DNA of 38,257 nt from Paracoccaceae bacterium (GTDB taxonomy: Bacteria; Pseudomonadota; Alphaproteobacteria; Rhodobacterales; Rhodobacteraceae). Positions within the stretch are counted from its first letter, which is position 1, and each line of letters begins with the position of its first letter. Shown one piece after another: positions 1 to 8,784 of this stretch. The notes beneath the pieces are model-generated. The model was not told the DNA's origin. It made no database searches and saw nothing but the letters and a program-made list of their open reading frames with translations. A program made the translations under genes and the position numbers. The stretch is taken from positions 1-38,257 of the forward strand of contig JAFIEE010000010.1 in the NCBI GenBank assembly GCA_020832705.1, read 5' to 3'.

Positions 1-361
1 CGCTCAGCCCGATCTCGTGCAGCAGGCGGCGCAGTGACGGATCGTCCTGCCCGTCGGTGTCCGGCGCCGGGCCTGCACCCCGCGCCCCGGAGGCCGCCTG
101 CCCCGCCGCGCTGCTGCCGCGCCCGGCCAGCCCGATCAGGATCAGCCCCACCCCGACCAGCCCCGCCCCCATCACCGCCGAGGCAACGAGCGCCCCCCAT
201 GCCTGCGCCAGAACCGTCCACAGCGCTGCCAGCAGGAACCCCGCCCCGACCAGCACGCACACGGCCCCTGCGCTGCCCAGCGCCGCGCGCCGGGCCGCCT
301 GCGCCGCCTGTGCGGCGATCTGTGCCCGCAGCCGGGCGATCACGCCGGACACGCCGCCCAC
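1..361 (-). CDS. Holin-like small membrane protein (phage holin family / DUF1469-like), C-terminus cut by window edge
   Basis: The frame reads from a GTG start at 361 and runs off the left edge, so about 120 residues are visible. An amphipathic, Ala/Arg/Gln-rich N-terminal segment of about 25 residues is followed by two closely spaced hydrophobic segments separated by a short turn (GAGFLLAALW, then GLVGVGLILIGL). A polar tail follows, containing DDPSLRRLLHEIG. This layout is typical of the small YqjE/holin-X type proteins that sit next to DUF883/ElaB-like genes. Here the upstream DUF883-like gene ends only 10 bp before this start, and a GAGGCG Shine-Dalgarno-like stretch lies in the gap. The two are probably one operon acting at the inner membrane. 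The name is by layout and neighbour; the molecular function is unknown. Confidence 0.55.
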   Translation of the reverse strand, partial: MGGVSGVIARLRAQIAAQAAQAARRAALGSAGAVCVLVGAGFLLAALWTVLAQAWGALVASAVMGAGLVGVGLILIGLAGRGSSAAGQAASGARGAGPAPDTDGQDDPSLRRLLHEIGLS

Positions 362-371
362 ACAGCGCGCC

Positions 372-704
372 TCAGCGCCGGGTCAGCATGAGACCCAGCA
401 GGAACCCGATCCCCGCCGCCAGCCCCATGGCCGCCGCGGGCCGGTCGCGGGCCAGCAGCGCGGCTTCCTCGGACAGTTCCGACAGCCGCGCCTCGGCTTC
501 GGCGGCGCGGGCGGCACCCTTGCGGCGGATCTCCTCGGTGCGGGCGCGCAGGTCGTCGGCGAACTCGGCCCCCTGCGCGCGGCCCAGCGTGCCAAGGGTC
601 TCGACCAGCTTTTCGACATCGCCGCGCAGGGTCTCGATCTGCCGCGCAAGATCCTCGACCGTCGGTTCGGCGGCGTCCTTTTCCTGCGTCTTGCGTGTGG
701 ACAT
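372..704 (-). CDS. DUF883/ElaB-YqjD-like membrane-anchored protein
   Basis: This is a 110-residue protein. A charged, coiled-coil-like N-terminal two thirds (heptad-like Leu/Glu/Arg patterns such as LARQIETLRGDVEKLVETL and EARLSELSEEAALLA) precedes a single C-terminal hydrophobic segment, AAAMGLAAGIGFLLGLML, ending in TRR. This is the ElaB/YqjD/DUF883 architecture; in Escherichia coli such proteins are tail-anchored in the inner membrane and can bind ribosomes in stationary phase. The start at 704 is preceded by a GGAGAGG ribosome-binding site. It forms a pair with the holin-like gene downstream. The upstream 83 bp separate it from the cardiolipin synthase gene, so it may have its own promoter. 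The family call is reasonably safe; the role is inferred. Confidence 0.65.
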   Translation of the reverse strand: MSTRKTQEKDAAEPTVEDLARQIETLRGDVEKLVETLGTLGRAQGAEFADDLRARTEEIRRKGAARAAEAEARLSELSEEAALLARDRPAAAMGLAAGIGFLLGLMLTRR

Positions 705-787
705 GATCCTCTCCGTAACCCGATGAACGTTCTCACCAATGTGTGCATGCCGGCGCCGAAGTGCAAGCACAGGCGCCGCGCCCGGAT

Positions 788-2290
788 TCAGAGCAGCGGA
801 CTCGCCAGCGCGATGGTGTTGTTGCGCAACCGCCGCGCCACCGACCAGCGCGCCACCTGTGCGGCGTCGATACGGCGCGCGCGGTCGATGTAGCTGCGCG
901 CCCGCGCGTCCAGCGCCGCCGTCGCCTCCGGGTCGCTCAGCAGCAGCACATTCTCGTAATTCAGGTCGAAGCTGCGATGATCGAGGTTGCTGGAGCCCAC
1001 CAGCGCCAGCCGCCCGTCCACGGTGACGATCTTGGAATGGATCAGCCCGTGCTCGAAGGCCATGATCGTCACCCCGGCGCGCAGCAATTCGGGGTAGAGG
1101 CTTTCGCTCGCCGCGCCGATCACCCAACTGTCGTTGCGCGCAGGCAGGATCAGCATCACCTCCACCCCGCGCCGCGCGGCGGCACAGATCGCCCCGTGCA
1201 GCGCCTCGTTGGGCACGTAATAGGGGGTCGTCAGCCAGACCCGTTCGCGCGCGGCGAAGATCATCGCGCAGATGGTGTCCGCCGGGCCGGTGTCCATGTC
1301 ATCGGGCCCCGAGGCGATGACCTGCGCCACGAACCCGTCGCCACCTTCCGGCACCGGTGCGGCCAGCAGCGCGCTCAGGTCCTCGTGACGATGCGTCATC
1401 CAGTCCTGCAGGAACACCGCCTGATGCTGGCGCACCACCGGCCCTTCGACCCGCAGCAGGATGTCCACCCAGGGCGCATAGTGCGCCTTGATCCGGAACG
1501 CTGCATCTGCGCAGTTGCGGCTGCCGCACCAGCTCAGCCGGTTGTCGATGACCATGATCTTGCGGTGGTTGCGCAGATCCAGCCGCTGATAGAAGAAACT
1601 GACCAGCGGATTGCCCACCGGCGAGGCCTTGACCACCTGCACCCCGGCATCGGCCATCCGTCCCCAGAGCGGCGAGCGGATCAGGTGGCGCGAGCCGTGA
1701 TCATCGACCAGCACCCGGCAGGCCACCCCGCGCGCGCTGGCGCGGATCAGCGCCTCGGCCATGCGCATGCCGGTGACATCGGGCAGCCAGATGTAGAACA
1801 GCACATGCACATGATCGGTCGCGGCGTCGATGGCGGCGATGGGATCGTCCATCATCGCGTCGCCCTCGGGCAGCAGTTCGGCGCGGTTGCCGCCCACGGG
1901 GGCAAAGCCGCTGGGCACGGTGCCGCTGGCGAACACCGCCGCATCGGCCCCATGCACCGTGACGGCCCGCGACCGGCCGGCGTGGCTGGCCTCGGTCAGT
2001 CGCGCGCGCACCTCGGCCATGCGCTGCAGGTTGGCGCGGTGCAGCCGCACCTCGCCCACCAGCAGATAGGCCACGATCCCCACGCCCGGCAGCGCCGAGA
2101 TCACCATCACCCAGCCCAGGCGCACCGTCGGCGCCAGCCCGTCGCGCAACAGCGCCCGCGCGATGATCGCCAGTTGCAGCGTGTAACCAAGGAAGACCAG
2201 CGCAAGGGTCATGAAGGCCATCCGGTTTCGGGGCAGCCCCGACGCGTGCGGGACGCATGGGGCCTCGATCCGTCCTAACGCAGCTTTCAT
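788..2290 (-). CDS. cls: Cardiolipin synthase (phospholipase D family)
   Basis: This is an inner-membrane enzyme that joins two phosphatidylglycerols (or PG with another phospholipid) to form cardiolipin. Two transmembrane segments near the N-terminus (about residues 27-45 and 57-78) form the usual PLD N-terminal anchor. Two HKD motifs follow: HRKIMVID at about 242-249, within NHRKIMVIDNRLSWCGSRN, and HSKIVTVD at about 418-425, followed by GSSNLDHRSFDLNYEN. Together they give the full catalytic pair. At 500 residues the length is normal for Cls. An internal start at 2221 (MAFMTLALVF) would remove 23 polar residues that are not typical of the family. The upstream ATG at 2290 has a GAGAGG about 12 bp before it, so both starts are possible. 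Whether it is Cls or another phosphatidyltransferase cannot be settled from sequence alone. Confidence 0.85.
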   Translation of the reverse strand: MKAALGRIEAPCVPHASGLPRNRMAFMTLALVFLGYTLQLAIIARALLRDGLAPTVRLGWVMVISALPGVGIVAYLLVGEVRLHRANLQRMAEVRARLTEASHAGRSRAVTVHGADAAVFASGTVPSGFAPVGGNRAELLPEGDAMMDDPIAAIDAATDHVHVLFYIWLPDVTGMRMAEALIRASARGVACRVLVDDHGSRHLIRSPLWGRMADAGVQVVKASPVGNPLVSFFYQRLDLRNHRKIMVIDNRLSWCGSRNCADAAFRIKAHYAPWVDILLRVEGPVVRQHQAVFLQDWMTHRHEDLSALLAAPVPEGGDGFVAQVIASGPDDMDTGPADTICAMIFAARERVWLTTPYYVPNEALHGAICAAARRGVEVMLILPARNDSWVIGAASESLYPELLRAGVTIMAFEHGLIHSKIVTVDGRLALVGSSNLDHRSFDLNYENVLLLSDPEATAALDARARSYIDRARRIDAAQVARWSVARRLRNNTIALASPLL

Positions 2291-2390
2291 ATCCGCGCCA
2301 GAACCTCTCGCTTGCCCCCGGGCGCCGCAGTGCTAGGGTCCGCGCACCAGCAGCGCCTTGCCGGCGCATCAACTCCGAAGGTCGGTGCCC

Positions 2391-3281
2391 GTGTCATTCT
2401 CGCCCGTCTATGAAAGCTATATCGCCCCCGCCCGCGCCCGGCCGCAGGTCTGGCGCCTGCTGGCGGGGCTCTTGCTGATCGCGCTCGTCTATGTGCTCTG
2501 GCTGGTGCTGATCGGCGGCGGGGTGGTGCTGGTCGGCGGGCTGGACCGGCTGGAACAGCGCCTGGCCGAGATCGGGCAGGGCTCGGACCCCGGCACCCTG
2601 ATGGTGCTGCTGTTCACCTTTGCGGGCATGGGGCTGGGGGCGATGCTGGCGGCACGGCTCCTGCACGGGCGGTCCATGGGCTCGCTTTTCGGGCGCGCGC
2701 CGGTGGTGCTGCGGGACTTCGCGCTGGGCTTCGGCATCCTGGGCGGGCTGGCGCTGGTCACCGGGCTGCCGGGGCTGTTGTTCGTCGACCTCGAACCGGG
2801 GCTGGCGCTGGAGGTCTGGCTGCGCTTCCTGCCGCTCGCGCTGGTGGGGCTGCTGATCCAGACCGGGGCCGAGGAACTGGTGTTTCGCGGCTACATGCAG
2901 CAGCAGCTTGCCGCGCGCTTCCGCTCGCCGCTGGCGTGGATGGTGCTGCCCTCGGTGCTGTTCGGGCTGGCCCATTACGCCCCCGCCGAGATGGGCGCGA
3001 ACACCTGGCATGTGGTGCTTGCCACCGGGCTTTTCGGACTGGTGGCCGCGGACCTGACCGCGCGCACCGGGTCGATCGGGCTGGCCTGGGGGCTCCATTT
3101 CGCCAACAACATCTTCGCCATCCTGTTCATCACCGCCGGGGGGGCGCTGGACGGCATGGCGCTGGGACGGCTGCCCTATGGCCCCGACGACACCGAGGTG
3201 ATGCGCCCGCTGATCCTGGCCGACATGGCGCTGATCGGGCTCACCTGGGTTCTGTGCCGCCTGGCACTGCGCGCCCGCTGA
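2391..3281 (+). CDS. CPBP family intramembrane metalloprotease
   Basis: This polytopic membrane protein has about 296 residues and roughly seven hydrophobic segments. The CPBP (CAAX protease / bacteriocin-processing) motifs are clear in the C-terminal half: EELVFRGYMQQQL (motif 1, EExxxR), FGLAHY (motif 2, FxxxH), and HFANN near the C-terminus (third metal-site His/Asn region). Family members are glutamate-type intramembrane proteases linked to CAAX-type processing or bacteriocin self-immunity; the bacterial substrate here is unknown. I chose the GTG at 2391 because a GAAGG lies about 9 bp upstream. An in-frame GTG at 2385 and a TTG at 2358 are alternatives. The gene is divergent from cls, so the 100 bp between them must hold both promoters. 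Confidence 0.82.
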   Translation: MSFSPVYESYIAPARARPQVWRLLAGLLLIALVYVLWLVLIGGGVVLVGGLDRLEQRLAEIGQGSDPGTLMVLLFTFAGMGLGAMLAARLLHGRSMGSLFGRAPVVLRDFALGFGILGGLALVTGLPGLLFVDLEPGLALEVWLRFLPLALVGLLIQTGAEELVFRGYMQQQLAARFRSPLAWMVLPSVLFGLAHYAPAEMGANTWHVVLATGLFGLVAADLTARTGSIGLAWGLHFANNIFAILFITAGGALDGMALGRLPYGPDDTEVMRPLILADMALIGLTWVLCRLALRAR

Positions 3282-3292
3282 GCCTGACGCCA

Positions 3293-3312
3293 CGGGCCGG
3301 ATATGCGGCCCG
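3293..3312 (+). terminator. GC-rich hairpin after the CPBP gene
   Basis: This is a perfect 7-bp inverted repeat, CGGGCCG / CGGCCCG, with a 6-nt loop. It lies 11 bp after the CPBP stop codon and before the accD promoter region. There is no long T-run, so it may be a weak or Rho-assisted terminator. Confidence 0.45.
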
Positions 3313-3327
3313 CGCGCCGCGCGCCGA

Positions 3328-3356
3328 TTGCAATTCCCGCCCCCGCGCCTTATCTG
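3328..3356 (+). promoter_or_regulatory. Candidate sigma-70 promoter for accD
   Basis: TTGCAA at 3328-3333 and TATCTG at 3351-3356 are separated by 17 bp, about 50 bp before the accD start. The -35 match is fair and the -10 match is partial. This is a prediction by eye only. Confidence 0.3.
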
Positions 3357-3405
3357 ATCGCAGCGGCGGTGGAACCCGCGCGCGCGCCCCTGGCCCGAGG
3401 CTTCG

Positions 3406-4362
3406 ATGAACTGGATCACCAACTACGTCCGGCCCACCATCAACTCGATCTTCTCGCGCCGCGAGATGCCCGAGAACCTGTGGACCAAATGCCCCGAATG
3501 CGGGACCATGCTGTTTCACCGCGAACTGGCCGACAGCCTGCAGGTCTGCACCGGTTGCGGCCATCACATGCCGATCAGCCCGCGCGAACGCTTCGCGCAG
3601 CTTTTCGACAACGGCATCTATGCCGAGGTGCCGGTCCCCGAACCGGTGGCCGATCCGCTGCAGTTCCGTGACCAGAAGAAATACCCCGACCGGCTGCGCA
3701 CCGCGCAGAAAGCCACCCGCGAGAAGGAAGCGATGCTCGTCGCCGAGGGCGAGATGCTGCGCACGCCCGTGGTGGTGGCGGCGCAGGATTTCAGCTTCAT
3801 GGGCGGGTCCATGGGGATGTATGTGGGCAACGCCATCATCGCCGCCTGCGAACGCGCGGTTGAGCGCCGCCGTCCGCTGGTGCTGTTTTCCGCCGCCGGC
3901 GGCGCGCGGATGCAGGAGGGGATCCTGTCGCTCATGCAGATGCCGCGCACCACGGTGGCGGTGCAGATGCTGCGCGAGGCCGGGCTGCCCTATATCGTCG
4001 TTCTGACGCACCCGACCACGGGCGGCGTCACCGCCAGCTACGCCATGCTCGGCGACGTGCAGATCGCCGAGCCGAACGCGCTGATCTGCTTCGCCGGGCC
4101 GCGGGTGATCGAACAGACCATCCGCGAGAAACTGCCCGAAGGGTTCCAGCGCGCCGAATATCTGCTTGAGCACGGGATGCTGGACCGCGTCACCCCGCGC
4201 AAGCAGATGCGCGACGAACTGGTGACCATCCTGCGCCTGCTCACCGGCGCGCCGCCCGCCGTGCATGGCGAGCTGCCCGCCCCCGCCGCGCCGACCGACC
4301 CGCCGCCCGCCCCCGGTGATGCCGCCGGTCTCGATCACGCCGAGGGATCGAAAACCCCCTGA
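3406..4362 (+). CDS. accD: Acetyl-CoA carboxylase carboxyltransferase subunit beta
   Basis: AccD pairs with AccA to transfer the carboxyl group from biotin to acetyl-CoA, giving malonyl-CoA, the first committed step of fatty acid synthesis. The 318-residue protein begins MNWITNYVRPTINS and carries the four-cysteine zinc ribbon as CPEC (from about residue 28) and CTGC (from about residue 48). The crotonase-like carboxyltransferase core follows, with GSMGMYVG, SAAGGARMQEG, LTHPTTGGVTASYAMLGD and CFAGPRVIEQTI, all hallmark AccD stretches. A Pro/Ala-rich tail of about 30 residues ends the protein. folC follows on the same strand, as is common in Proteobacteria, but 121 bp away with a repeat element between them. 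The identification is secure. Confidence 0.97.
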   Translation: MNWITNYVRPTINSIFSRREMPENLWTKCPECGTMLFHRELADSLQVCTGCGHHMPISPRERFAQLFDNGIYAEVPVPEPVADPLQFRDQKKYPDRLRTAQKATREKEAMLVAEGEMLRTPVVVAAQDFSFMGGSMGMYVGNAIIAACERAVERRRPLVLFSAAGGARMQEGILSLMQMPRTTVAVQMLREAGLPYIVVLTHPTTGGVTASYAMLGDVQIAEPNALICFAGPRVIEQTIREKLPEGFQRAEYLLEHGMLDRVTPRKQMRDELVTILRLLTGAPPAVHGELPAPAAPTDPPPAPGDAAGLDHAEGSKTP

Positions 4363-4370
4363 TCCTTCAT

Positions 4371-4434
4371 CTGTGCCCAAATATCCTCAGGGGGTGAATG
4401 CGCGCCCCGCGCGCAGAGGGGGCAGAATGCCCCC
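4371..4434. repeat. GC-rich multi-hairpin intergenic repeat, copy 1
   Basis: This element lies between accD and folC. It contains AAATATCCTC, then GGGGGTGA, a GCGCG/CGCGC stem, and a perfect hairpin GGGGGCA-GAA-TGCCCCC at 4418-4434 followed by TTT. The same series of blocks occurs on the opposite strand at 30221-30286. The last hairpin could also act as an accD terminator. Confidence 0.65.
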
Positions 4435-4483
4435 TTTCCCCCGACAGCCAGACAGCCCCCGCCCGCAACGGAGCCCGGCGCCC

Positions 4484-5752
4484 ATGACCCAGCATTCGGA
4501 CGCGCTTCTGGAGCGCATGATGACCTTCCACCCCAAGGTCATCGACCTGACGCTGGACCGGGTCTGGCGCCTGCTGGCGGCGCTCGGCCACCCTGAACGG
4601 GCCTTGCCGCCGGTGATCCACATCGCCGGGACCAACGGCAAGGGATCGACCCAGGCCATGCTCCGCGCCGGGCTGGAAGCCACCGGCGCGCGGGTGCATG
4701 CCTATACCTCGCCGCATCTGGCCCGTTTCCATGAACGCATCCGGCTGGCGGGGCGGCTGATCGACGAAGACGCGCTGGCGGCGGTGCTGGATGAATGCCT
4801 GCGCGCCAATGGCGACACGCCGATCACCTATTTCGAGATCACCACCTGCGCCGCGCTGCTGGCCTTTGCCCGCACGCCCGCCGACTTCACCTTGCTGGAG
4901 GTGGGCCTCGGCGGGCGGCTGGATGCCACCAATGTGGTCGACCGGCCCGAACTCTGCATCATCACCCCGGTCAGCATCGACCATCAGCAATTCCTGGGCG
5001 AGACGCTGGCCGAGATCGCGGGCGAAAAGGCCGGGATCCTCAAGCGCGGCGTGCCCTGTGTGGTCGGCCCGCAGCAGGAGGCCGCGCTCGAGGTGATCGA
5101 GGCCCGCGCCGCGCGGATGGGCGCGCCCTTGCTGGTCCACGGCCAGCACTGGCATGTGACCGAGGAGCGCGGGCGGCTGGTGTTCCAGGACGAAACCGGA
5201 CTCGAGGACCAGCCGCTTCCCAACCTGCCCGGTCCGCATCAGATCCAGAACGCGGGCGCCGCGCTGGCCGCGCTGCGTGCGCTGGGGCGCGGAGACGGGG
5301 CCGAGGCTGCGGTCACCCGCGCCGAATGGCCCGCTCGGATGCAGCGGCTGCGCAGCGGCCCGCTGGCCGAGGCCGCGCCACAGGCGGAACTCTGGCTCGA
5401 TGGCGGTCACAATCCCTCTGCCGGGCAGGCCATTGCCGCCACGCTGGCCCGCCTGCCCGCGCGCGACACGCATCTGATCTGCGGCATGCTGAACACCAAG
5501 GATGTGTCGGGCTTCATGCGCCCGCTTGCGCCGCAGGCCAAGCGGCTGCATGCGGTCACGGTCCCCGGTGAAACCGCCACGCTGAGCGCCGCCGAAACCG
5601 CCGCCGCCGCCCGCGCCGCCGGGATCGATGCGACCGAAGCGGCGGACGTGGCCACGGCGCTGGCCGCCATCACCGCCGCGAACCCGCAGGCGCGGGTGCT
5701 GATCTGCGGCTCGCTCTACCTGGCCGGTTCGATCCTGCGCGACAACGGCTGA
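4484..5752 (+). CDS. folC: Bifunctional folylpolyglutamate synthase / dihydrofolate synthase
   Basis: FolC adds glutamate to dihydropteroate to make dihydrofolate, then extends the glutamate tail of folates. It is an ATP-dependent Mur-ligase-like enzyme. The 422-residue protein has the P-loop GTNGKGS at about 49-55, the folate-family block YTSPHLARFHERIRL, the segment EVGLGGRLDATNVV, and ITPVSIDHQQFLG (the Mur-ligase central domain HxxxLG region). The C-terminal ligase domain contains LDGGHNP. The ATG at 4484 is preceded by AACGGAG at 4467-4473, and the family-typical N-terminus begins here. An open frame does extend upstream to 4265, but that part is in the accD tail and the repeat. It is convergent with the cytochrome gene. 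Confidence 0.95.
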   Translation: MTQHSDALLERMMTFHPKVIDLTLDRVWRLLAALGHPERALPPVIHIAGTNGKGSTQAMLRAGLEATGARVHAYTSPHLARFHERIRLAGRLIDEDALAAVLDECLRANGDTPITYFEITTCAALLAFARTPADFTLLEVGLGGRLDATNVVDRPELCIITPVSIDHQQFLGETLAEIAGEKAGILKRGVPCVVGPQQEAALEVIEARAARMGAPLLVHGQHWHVTEERGRLVFQDETGLEDQPLPNLPGPHQIQNAGAALAALRALGRGDGAEAAVTRAEWPARMQRLRSGPLAEAAPQAELWLDGGHNPSAGQAIAATLARLPARDTHLICGMLNTKDVSGFMRPLAPQAKRLHAVTVPGETATLSAAETAAAARAAGIDATEAADVATALAAITAANPQARVLICGSLYLAGSILRDNG

Positions 5753-5762
5753 GCCGGCATTT

Positions 5763-5807
5763 GCGCCATCAGTTCGGGCGCCATCAGTTCGGGCGCCCTC
5801 GGTCCGG
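5763..5807 (+). repeat. Three tandem 15-bp units just after folC
   Basis: GCGCCATCAGTTCGG occurs twice back to back (5763-5777, 5778-5792). A third, diverged copy, GCGCCCTCGGTCCGG, follows at 5793-5807. The array starts 11 bp after the folC stop codon. No function is evident. Confidence 0.7.
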
Positions 5808-5914
5808 GTGCGCGGTTCGCGAGGCCCGCCCGCGCCGGGCAAGCAACACTCCGAAGGCGCATCCGAACGGCCCGCACCGGCTTGCGGCAACAGCGCGCGC
5901 CGCCGTGGCCTGAC

Positions 5915-5938
5915 AAAAAGGGGGCCGCATTGGCCCCC
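5915..5938 (-). terminator. Intrinsic terminator of the cytochrome c gene
   Basis: This is a perfect 7-bp stem, GGGGGCC / GGCCCCC (5920-5938), with a 5-nt loop. On the minus strand it is followed by TTTTT (complement of 5915-5919). It sits 37 bp beyond the minus-strand cytochrome stop codon and could also stop folC transcription from the other side. Confidence 0.75.
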
Positions 5939-5975
5939 TGGGTCGTCTTTCGCTCCGGCTTCGGCTTCCGGTCGC

Positions 5976-6401
5976 TTACTCGGCGCCGAACGTGGCCAGA
6001 TAGGCGTGGATATCCTCGGCACTGCCGCGCAGCCGGTGGTTCATGGTGCTGCGGGCGCGGTTGTCGCCCAGGAATTCGCGCAGGAAGGCGGTCTGGTTGT
6101 CCAGATACGCGACGAGGTTTTCCTCGTCCCACACCAGCCCCTGCTCTCCGGCCTCGACCATGCTGGGCGAGAACCGCTCGTAGCCCTCGTAGGAACCTGC
6201 CTGACGGCCGATCACCCCCCAGAGGTTCGGTCCCGTGGGCGCCAGCCGCTGGGTGACGTTGCCGTCCGGGTCGACGATCCCGTGGCAGCTTGCGCACTGC
6301 CGGAAATTCGCCTCGCCCGCTTCGGGGTCGCCGGCAAGGGCGGGGGCGGTCATCATGGGCAGGGCCATCAGGGCTGCCGCTGCGGTCAGTATGCTGCGCA
6401 T
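5976..6401 (-). CDS. Periplasmic c-type cytochrome (class I)
   Basis: This is a 141-residue precursor. A clear Sec signal peptide (MRSILTAAAALMALPMMTAPALA, cleavage near residue 23) is followed by the mature start GDPEAGEANF and one heme-binding motif, CASCH. The likely sixth ligand is the Met in STMNHRL, in the position where related alphaproteobacterial cytochromes carry a Met before the C-terminal helix DIHAYLATF. It should be an exported monoheme electron carrier. I chose the start at 6401 because the signal peptide begins there; a longer frame to 6470 adds only Arg-rich sequence. The partner oxidase or dehydrogenase is not identifiable from the neighbours, folC (convergent) and pnp (upstream, same strand). 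Confidence 0.88.
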   Translation of the reverse strand: MRSILTAAAALMALPMMTAPALAGDPEAGEANFRQCASCHGIVDPDGNVTQRLAPTGPNLWGVIGRQAGSYEGYERFSPSMVEAGEQGLVWDEENLVAYLDNQTAFLREFLGDNRARSTMNHRLRGSAEDIHAYLATFGAE

Positions 6402-6607
6402 GGGTCTTACTCCGTTTTCGCGTCGCCGCGTCATGTCTGTGCGGGGGACTGGCTGTCCGGGCCCGGTCACGCCGCTGTTTGTGCCACAGTGCTATCAGTC
6501 CGGGCAACCGAAACAACGCGACGATTTGCCCCCATCGTGCCGCAGACACGCAAACGGCGCGAACACTTTCGTGATCGCGCCGTGCGTCAGTTCCATGGCG
6601 GCCTGCT

Positions 6608-6627
6608 GCGCCGGGTCACCCCGGCGC
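6608..6627 (-). terminator. GC-rich hairpin just after pnp
   Basis: GCGCCGGG / CCCGGCGC form an 8-bp perfect stem with a 4-nt loop, 6 bp beyond the pnp stop on the minus strand. No U-run follows, so it may protect the 3' end or terminate weakly. Confidence 0.4.
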
Positions 6628-6633
6628 GCGGGC

Positions 6634-8760
6634 TCAGGCCTGTTCGGACTGGATTTCCTGTCCCGTGGACTGGTCCACCATCTTCATGCCCAGCCGGACC
6701 TTGCCGCGGTCGTCGAAGCCCAGCAGCTTGACCTTGACCTCCTGGCCTTCCTTCAGCGCGTCCGAAGGATGGTTCAGGCGCCTGTTTTCGATCTGGCTGA
6801 CATGCACCAGCCCGTCTCGCTTGCCGAAGAAGTTCACGAAGGCGCCGAAATCCACCAGCTTGACCACGGTGCCGGTGTAGATCTTGCCGACCTCGGGTTC
6901 CGCCACGATCGAATGGATCATGTCATAGGCCTTCTGGATCGCCGCCTGATCGTTCGAGGCGATCTTGATCACGCCATCGTCGTTGATGTCGACCTTGGCG
7001 CCGGACACCTCGACGATCTCGCGGATGACCTTGCCGCCTGTGCCGATCACTTCGCGGATCTTGTCGGTGGGGATCTGCATGGTCTCGATCTTGGGCGCAT
7101 ACTGGCTGAAGCCCTGCGGGGCCGACAGCGCCTTGTTCATCTCGCTCAGGATGTGCAGCCGGCCGTCCCTGGCCTGCGCCAGCGCCTGTTCCATGATGTC
7201 GAAGGTGATGCCCGCGACCTTGATGTCCATCTGCAGGCTGGTGATGCCCTCTTCGGTGCCCGCGACCTTGAAGTCCATGTCGCCGAGGTGGTCCTCGTCG
7301 CCCAGGATGTCCGACAGCACCGCAAAGCGGCCGTCCTCTTCCAGGATCAGACCCATGGCGACACCGGCCACCGGCGCCTTGAGCGGAACGCCCGCATCCA
7401 TCATCGACAGCGACCCGCCGCAGACCGTGGCCATGGAGGAGGAGCCGTTCGATTCGGTGATCTCGGAGACCACCCGGATGGTGTAGGGGAAGTCCGTCGC
7501 CGCCGGCAGCACCGCCTGCAGCGCCCGCCAGGCCAGTTTCCCGTGCCCGATCTCGCGCCGTCCCGGAGGTCCGAAGCGCCCCACCTCGCCCACCGAATAG
7601 GGGGGGAAGTTGTAGTGCAGCAGGAAGTTGGCCTTCCAGGTGCCGGTGAGCGCGTCCATGAACTGTTCGTCATCGCCGGTGCCCAGGGTGGCGACGCAGA
7701 GCGACTGCGTTTCCCCGCGGGTGAACAGCGAAGAGCCATGGGTGCGCGGCAGCACGCCGGTTTCGGCCACGATGGGCCGGATGGTGGTGTGGTCCCGCCC
7801 GTCGATCCGGGGCGCGCCGTTGATGATGTCGCCGCGCAGGATGGAGGATTCGAGCTTCTTGAACGCGGCGCCGAGGTTCTCGTCGGCCAGTTGCTCTTCG
7901 CTCAGGGACGCGCGCACGGTCTCGCGCGCCGCAGAGATGGCGTTGGTGCGCTCCTGCTTGTCGCGCAGGGCGAAGGCGGCGCGCATCGGCGCCTCACCCG
8001 CCGCTTTCACGGCCGCGTAAAGTGCCGCGTAATCCGGCGGCGTGAAGTCGAAGGGCTCCTTCGCCGCGTCCTCGGCCAGGGCGATGATCATGTCGATCAC
8101 CGGCTGATAGCTGTCATGGGCGAATTTCACCGCGCCCAGCATTTCGGCCTCGGACAGCTCATAGGCTTCGGATTCGACCATCATGACCGCGTCCTGGGTC
8201 CCGGCAACCACCAGATCCAGCCGCTGCTCGCCGTTTTCGCGCAGCTTGTGCATGTCCTCGCAATCCGGGTTCAGAACATACTCGCCGTCCACATAACCCA
8301 CACGCGCCGCCGCGATCGGCCCCATGAAGGGCACGCCCGAGATGGTCAGCGCGGCCGAGGCGGCGATCATGGCCACCATGTCGGGTTCGTTGACCAGATC
8401 GTGGCTCAGCACGGTGCAGATGACCAGCACCTCGTGCTTGAAGCCGTCCACGAACAGCGGACGGATGGGCCGGTCGATCAGCCGCGAGGTCAGCGTTTCC
8501 TTTTCCGAAGGCCGGGCCTCGCGCTTGAAGAAGCCGCCGGGCACCTTGCCCGCAGCGTAATACCGTTCCTGATAATGCACCGTGAGCGGAAAGAAGTCCT
8601 GCCCCGGTTTCGCCTGCTTGGCAAAGGTCACATTGGCCATGACCGATGTGTCGCCCAGAGTGGCGATGACCGAGCCATCGGCCTGACGGGCCACACGGCC
8701 TGTTTCCAGTGTGAGCGTTTCCTGGCCCCACTGGATCGATTTCTTGACGATGTTGAACAT
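6634..8760 (-). CDS. pnp: Polyribonucleotide nucleotidyltransferase (PNPase)
   Basis: PNPase is a phosphorolytic 3'-5' exoribonuclease and degradosome component. The 708-residue protein has two RNase PH-like domains. The first runs from [12 protein letters not shown] through [18 protein letters not shown] and [11 protein letters not shown]. The second contains [35 protein letters not shown] and [20 protein letters not shown], and its [19 protein letters not shown] block holds the metal-binding Asp residues. A KH domain ([15 protein letters not shown]) and a C-terminal S1 domain ([18 protein letters not shown] ... [10 protein letters not shown]) follow. The length is normal. The start is preceded by AGAGGAAAC. 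rpsO, the usual upstream neighbour of pnp in many Proteobacteria, is not adjacent here; gltX lies 205 bp upstream on the same strand. Confidence 0.98.
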   Translation of the reverse strand: MFNIVKKSIQWGQETLTLETGRVARQADGSVIATLGDTSVMANVTFAKQAKPGQDFFPLTVHYQERYYAAGKVPGGFFKREARPSEKETLTSRLIDRPIRPLFVDGFKHEVLVICTVLSHDLVNEPDMVAMIAASAALTISGVPFMGPIAAARVGYVDGEYVLNPDCEDMHKLRENGEQRLDLVVAGTQDAVMMVESEAYELSEAEMLGAVKFAHDSYQPVIDMIIALAEDAAKEPFDFTPPDYAALYAAVKAAGEAPMRAAFALRDKQERTNAISAARETVRASLSEEQLADENLGAAFKKLESSILRGDIINGAPRIDGRDHTTIRPIVAETGVLPRTHGSSLFTRGETQSLCVATLGTGDDEQFMDALTGTWKANFLLHYNFPPYSVGEVGRFGPPGRREIGHGKLAWRALQAVLPAATDFPYTIRVVSEITESNGSSSMATVCGGSLSMMDAGVPLKAPVAGVAMGLILEEDGRFAVLSDILGDEDHLGDMDFKVAGTEEGITSLQMDIKVAGITFDIMEQALAQARDGRLHILSEMNKALSAPQGFSQYAPKIETMQIPTDKIREVIGTGGKVIREIVEVSGAKVDINDDGVIKIASNDQAAIQKAYDMIHSIVAEPEVGKIYTGTVVKLVDFGAFVNFFGKRDGLVHVSQIENRRLNHPSDALKEGQEVKVKLLGFDDRGKVRLGMKMVDQSTGQEIQSEQA

Positions 8761-8784
8761 TCAGCGTTTCCTCTGGGGAGCGCT

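Noticed and set aside
743-2278. A 511-codon open frame on the plus strand opposite cls
   Set aside because: The opposite frame has two full HKD motifs and membrane anchors; this one is His/Gln/Arg-rich shadow sequence.
788-2290. Second minus-strand frame of 251 codons ending at 372 as an alternative to the DUF883-like start
   Set aside because: The part upstream of 704 is the out-of-family overlap with the end of cls; the ribosome site and family start fit 704.
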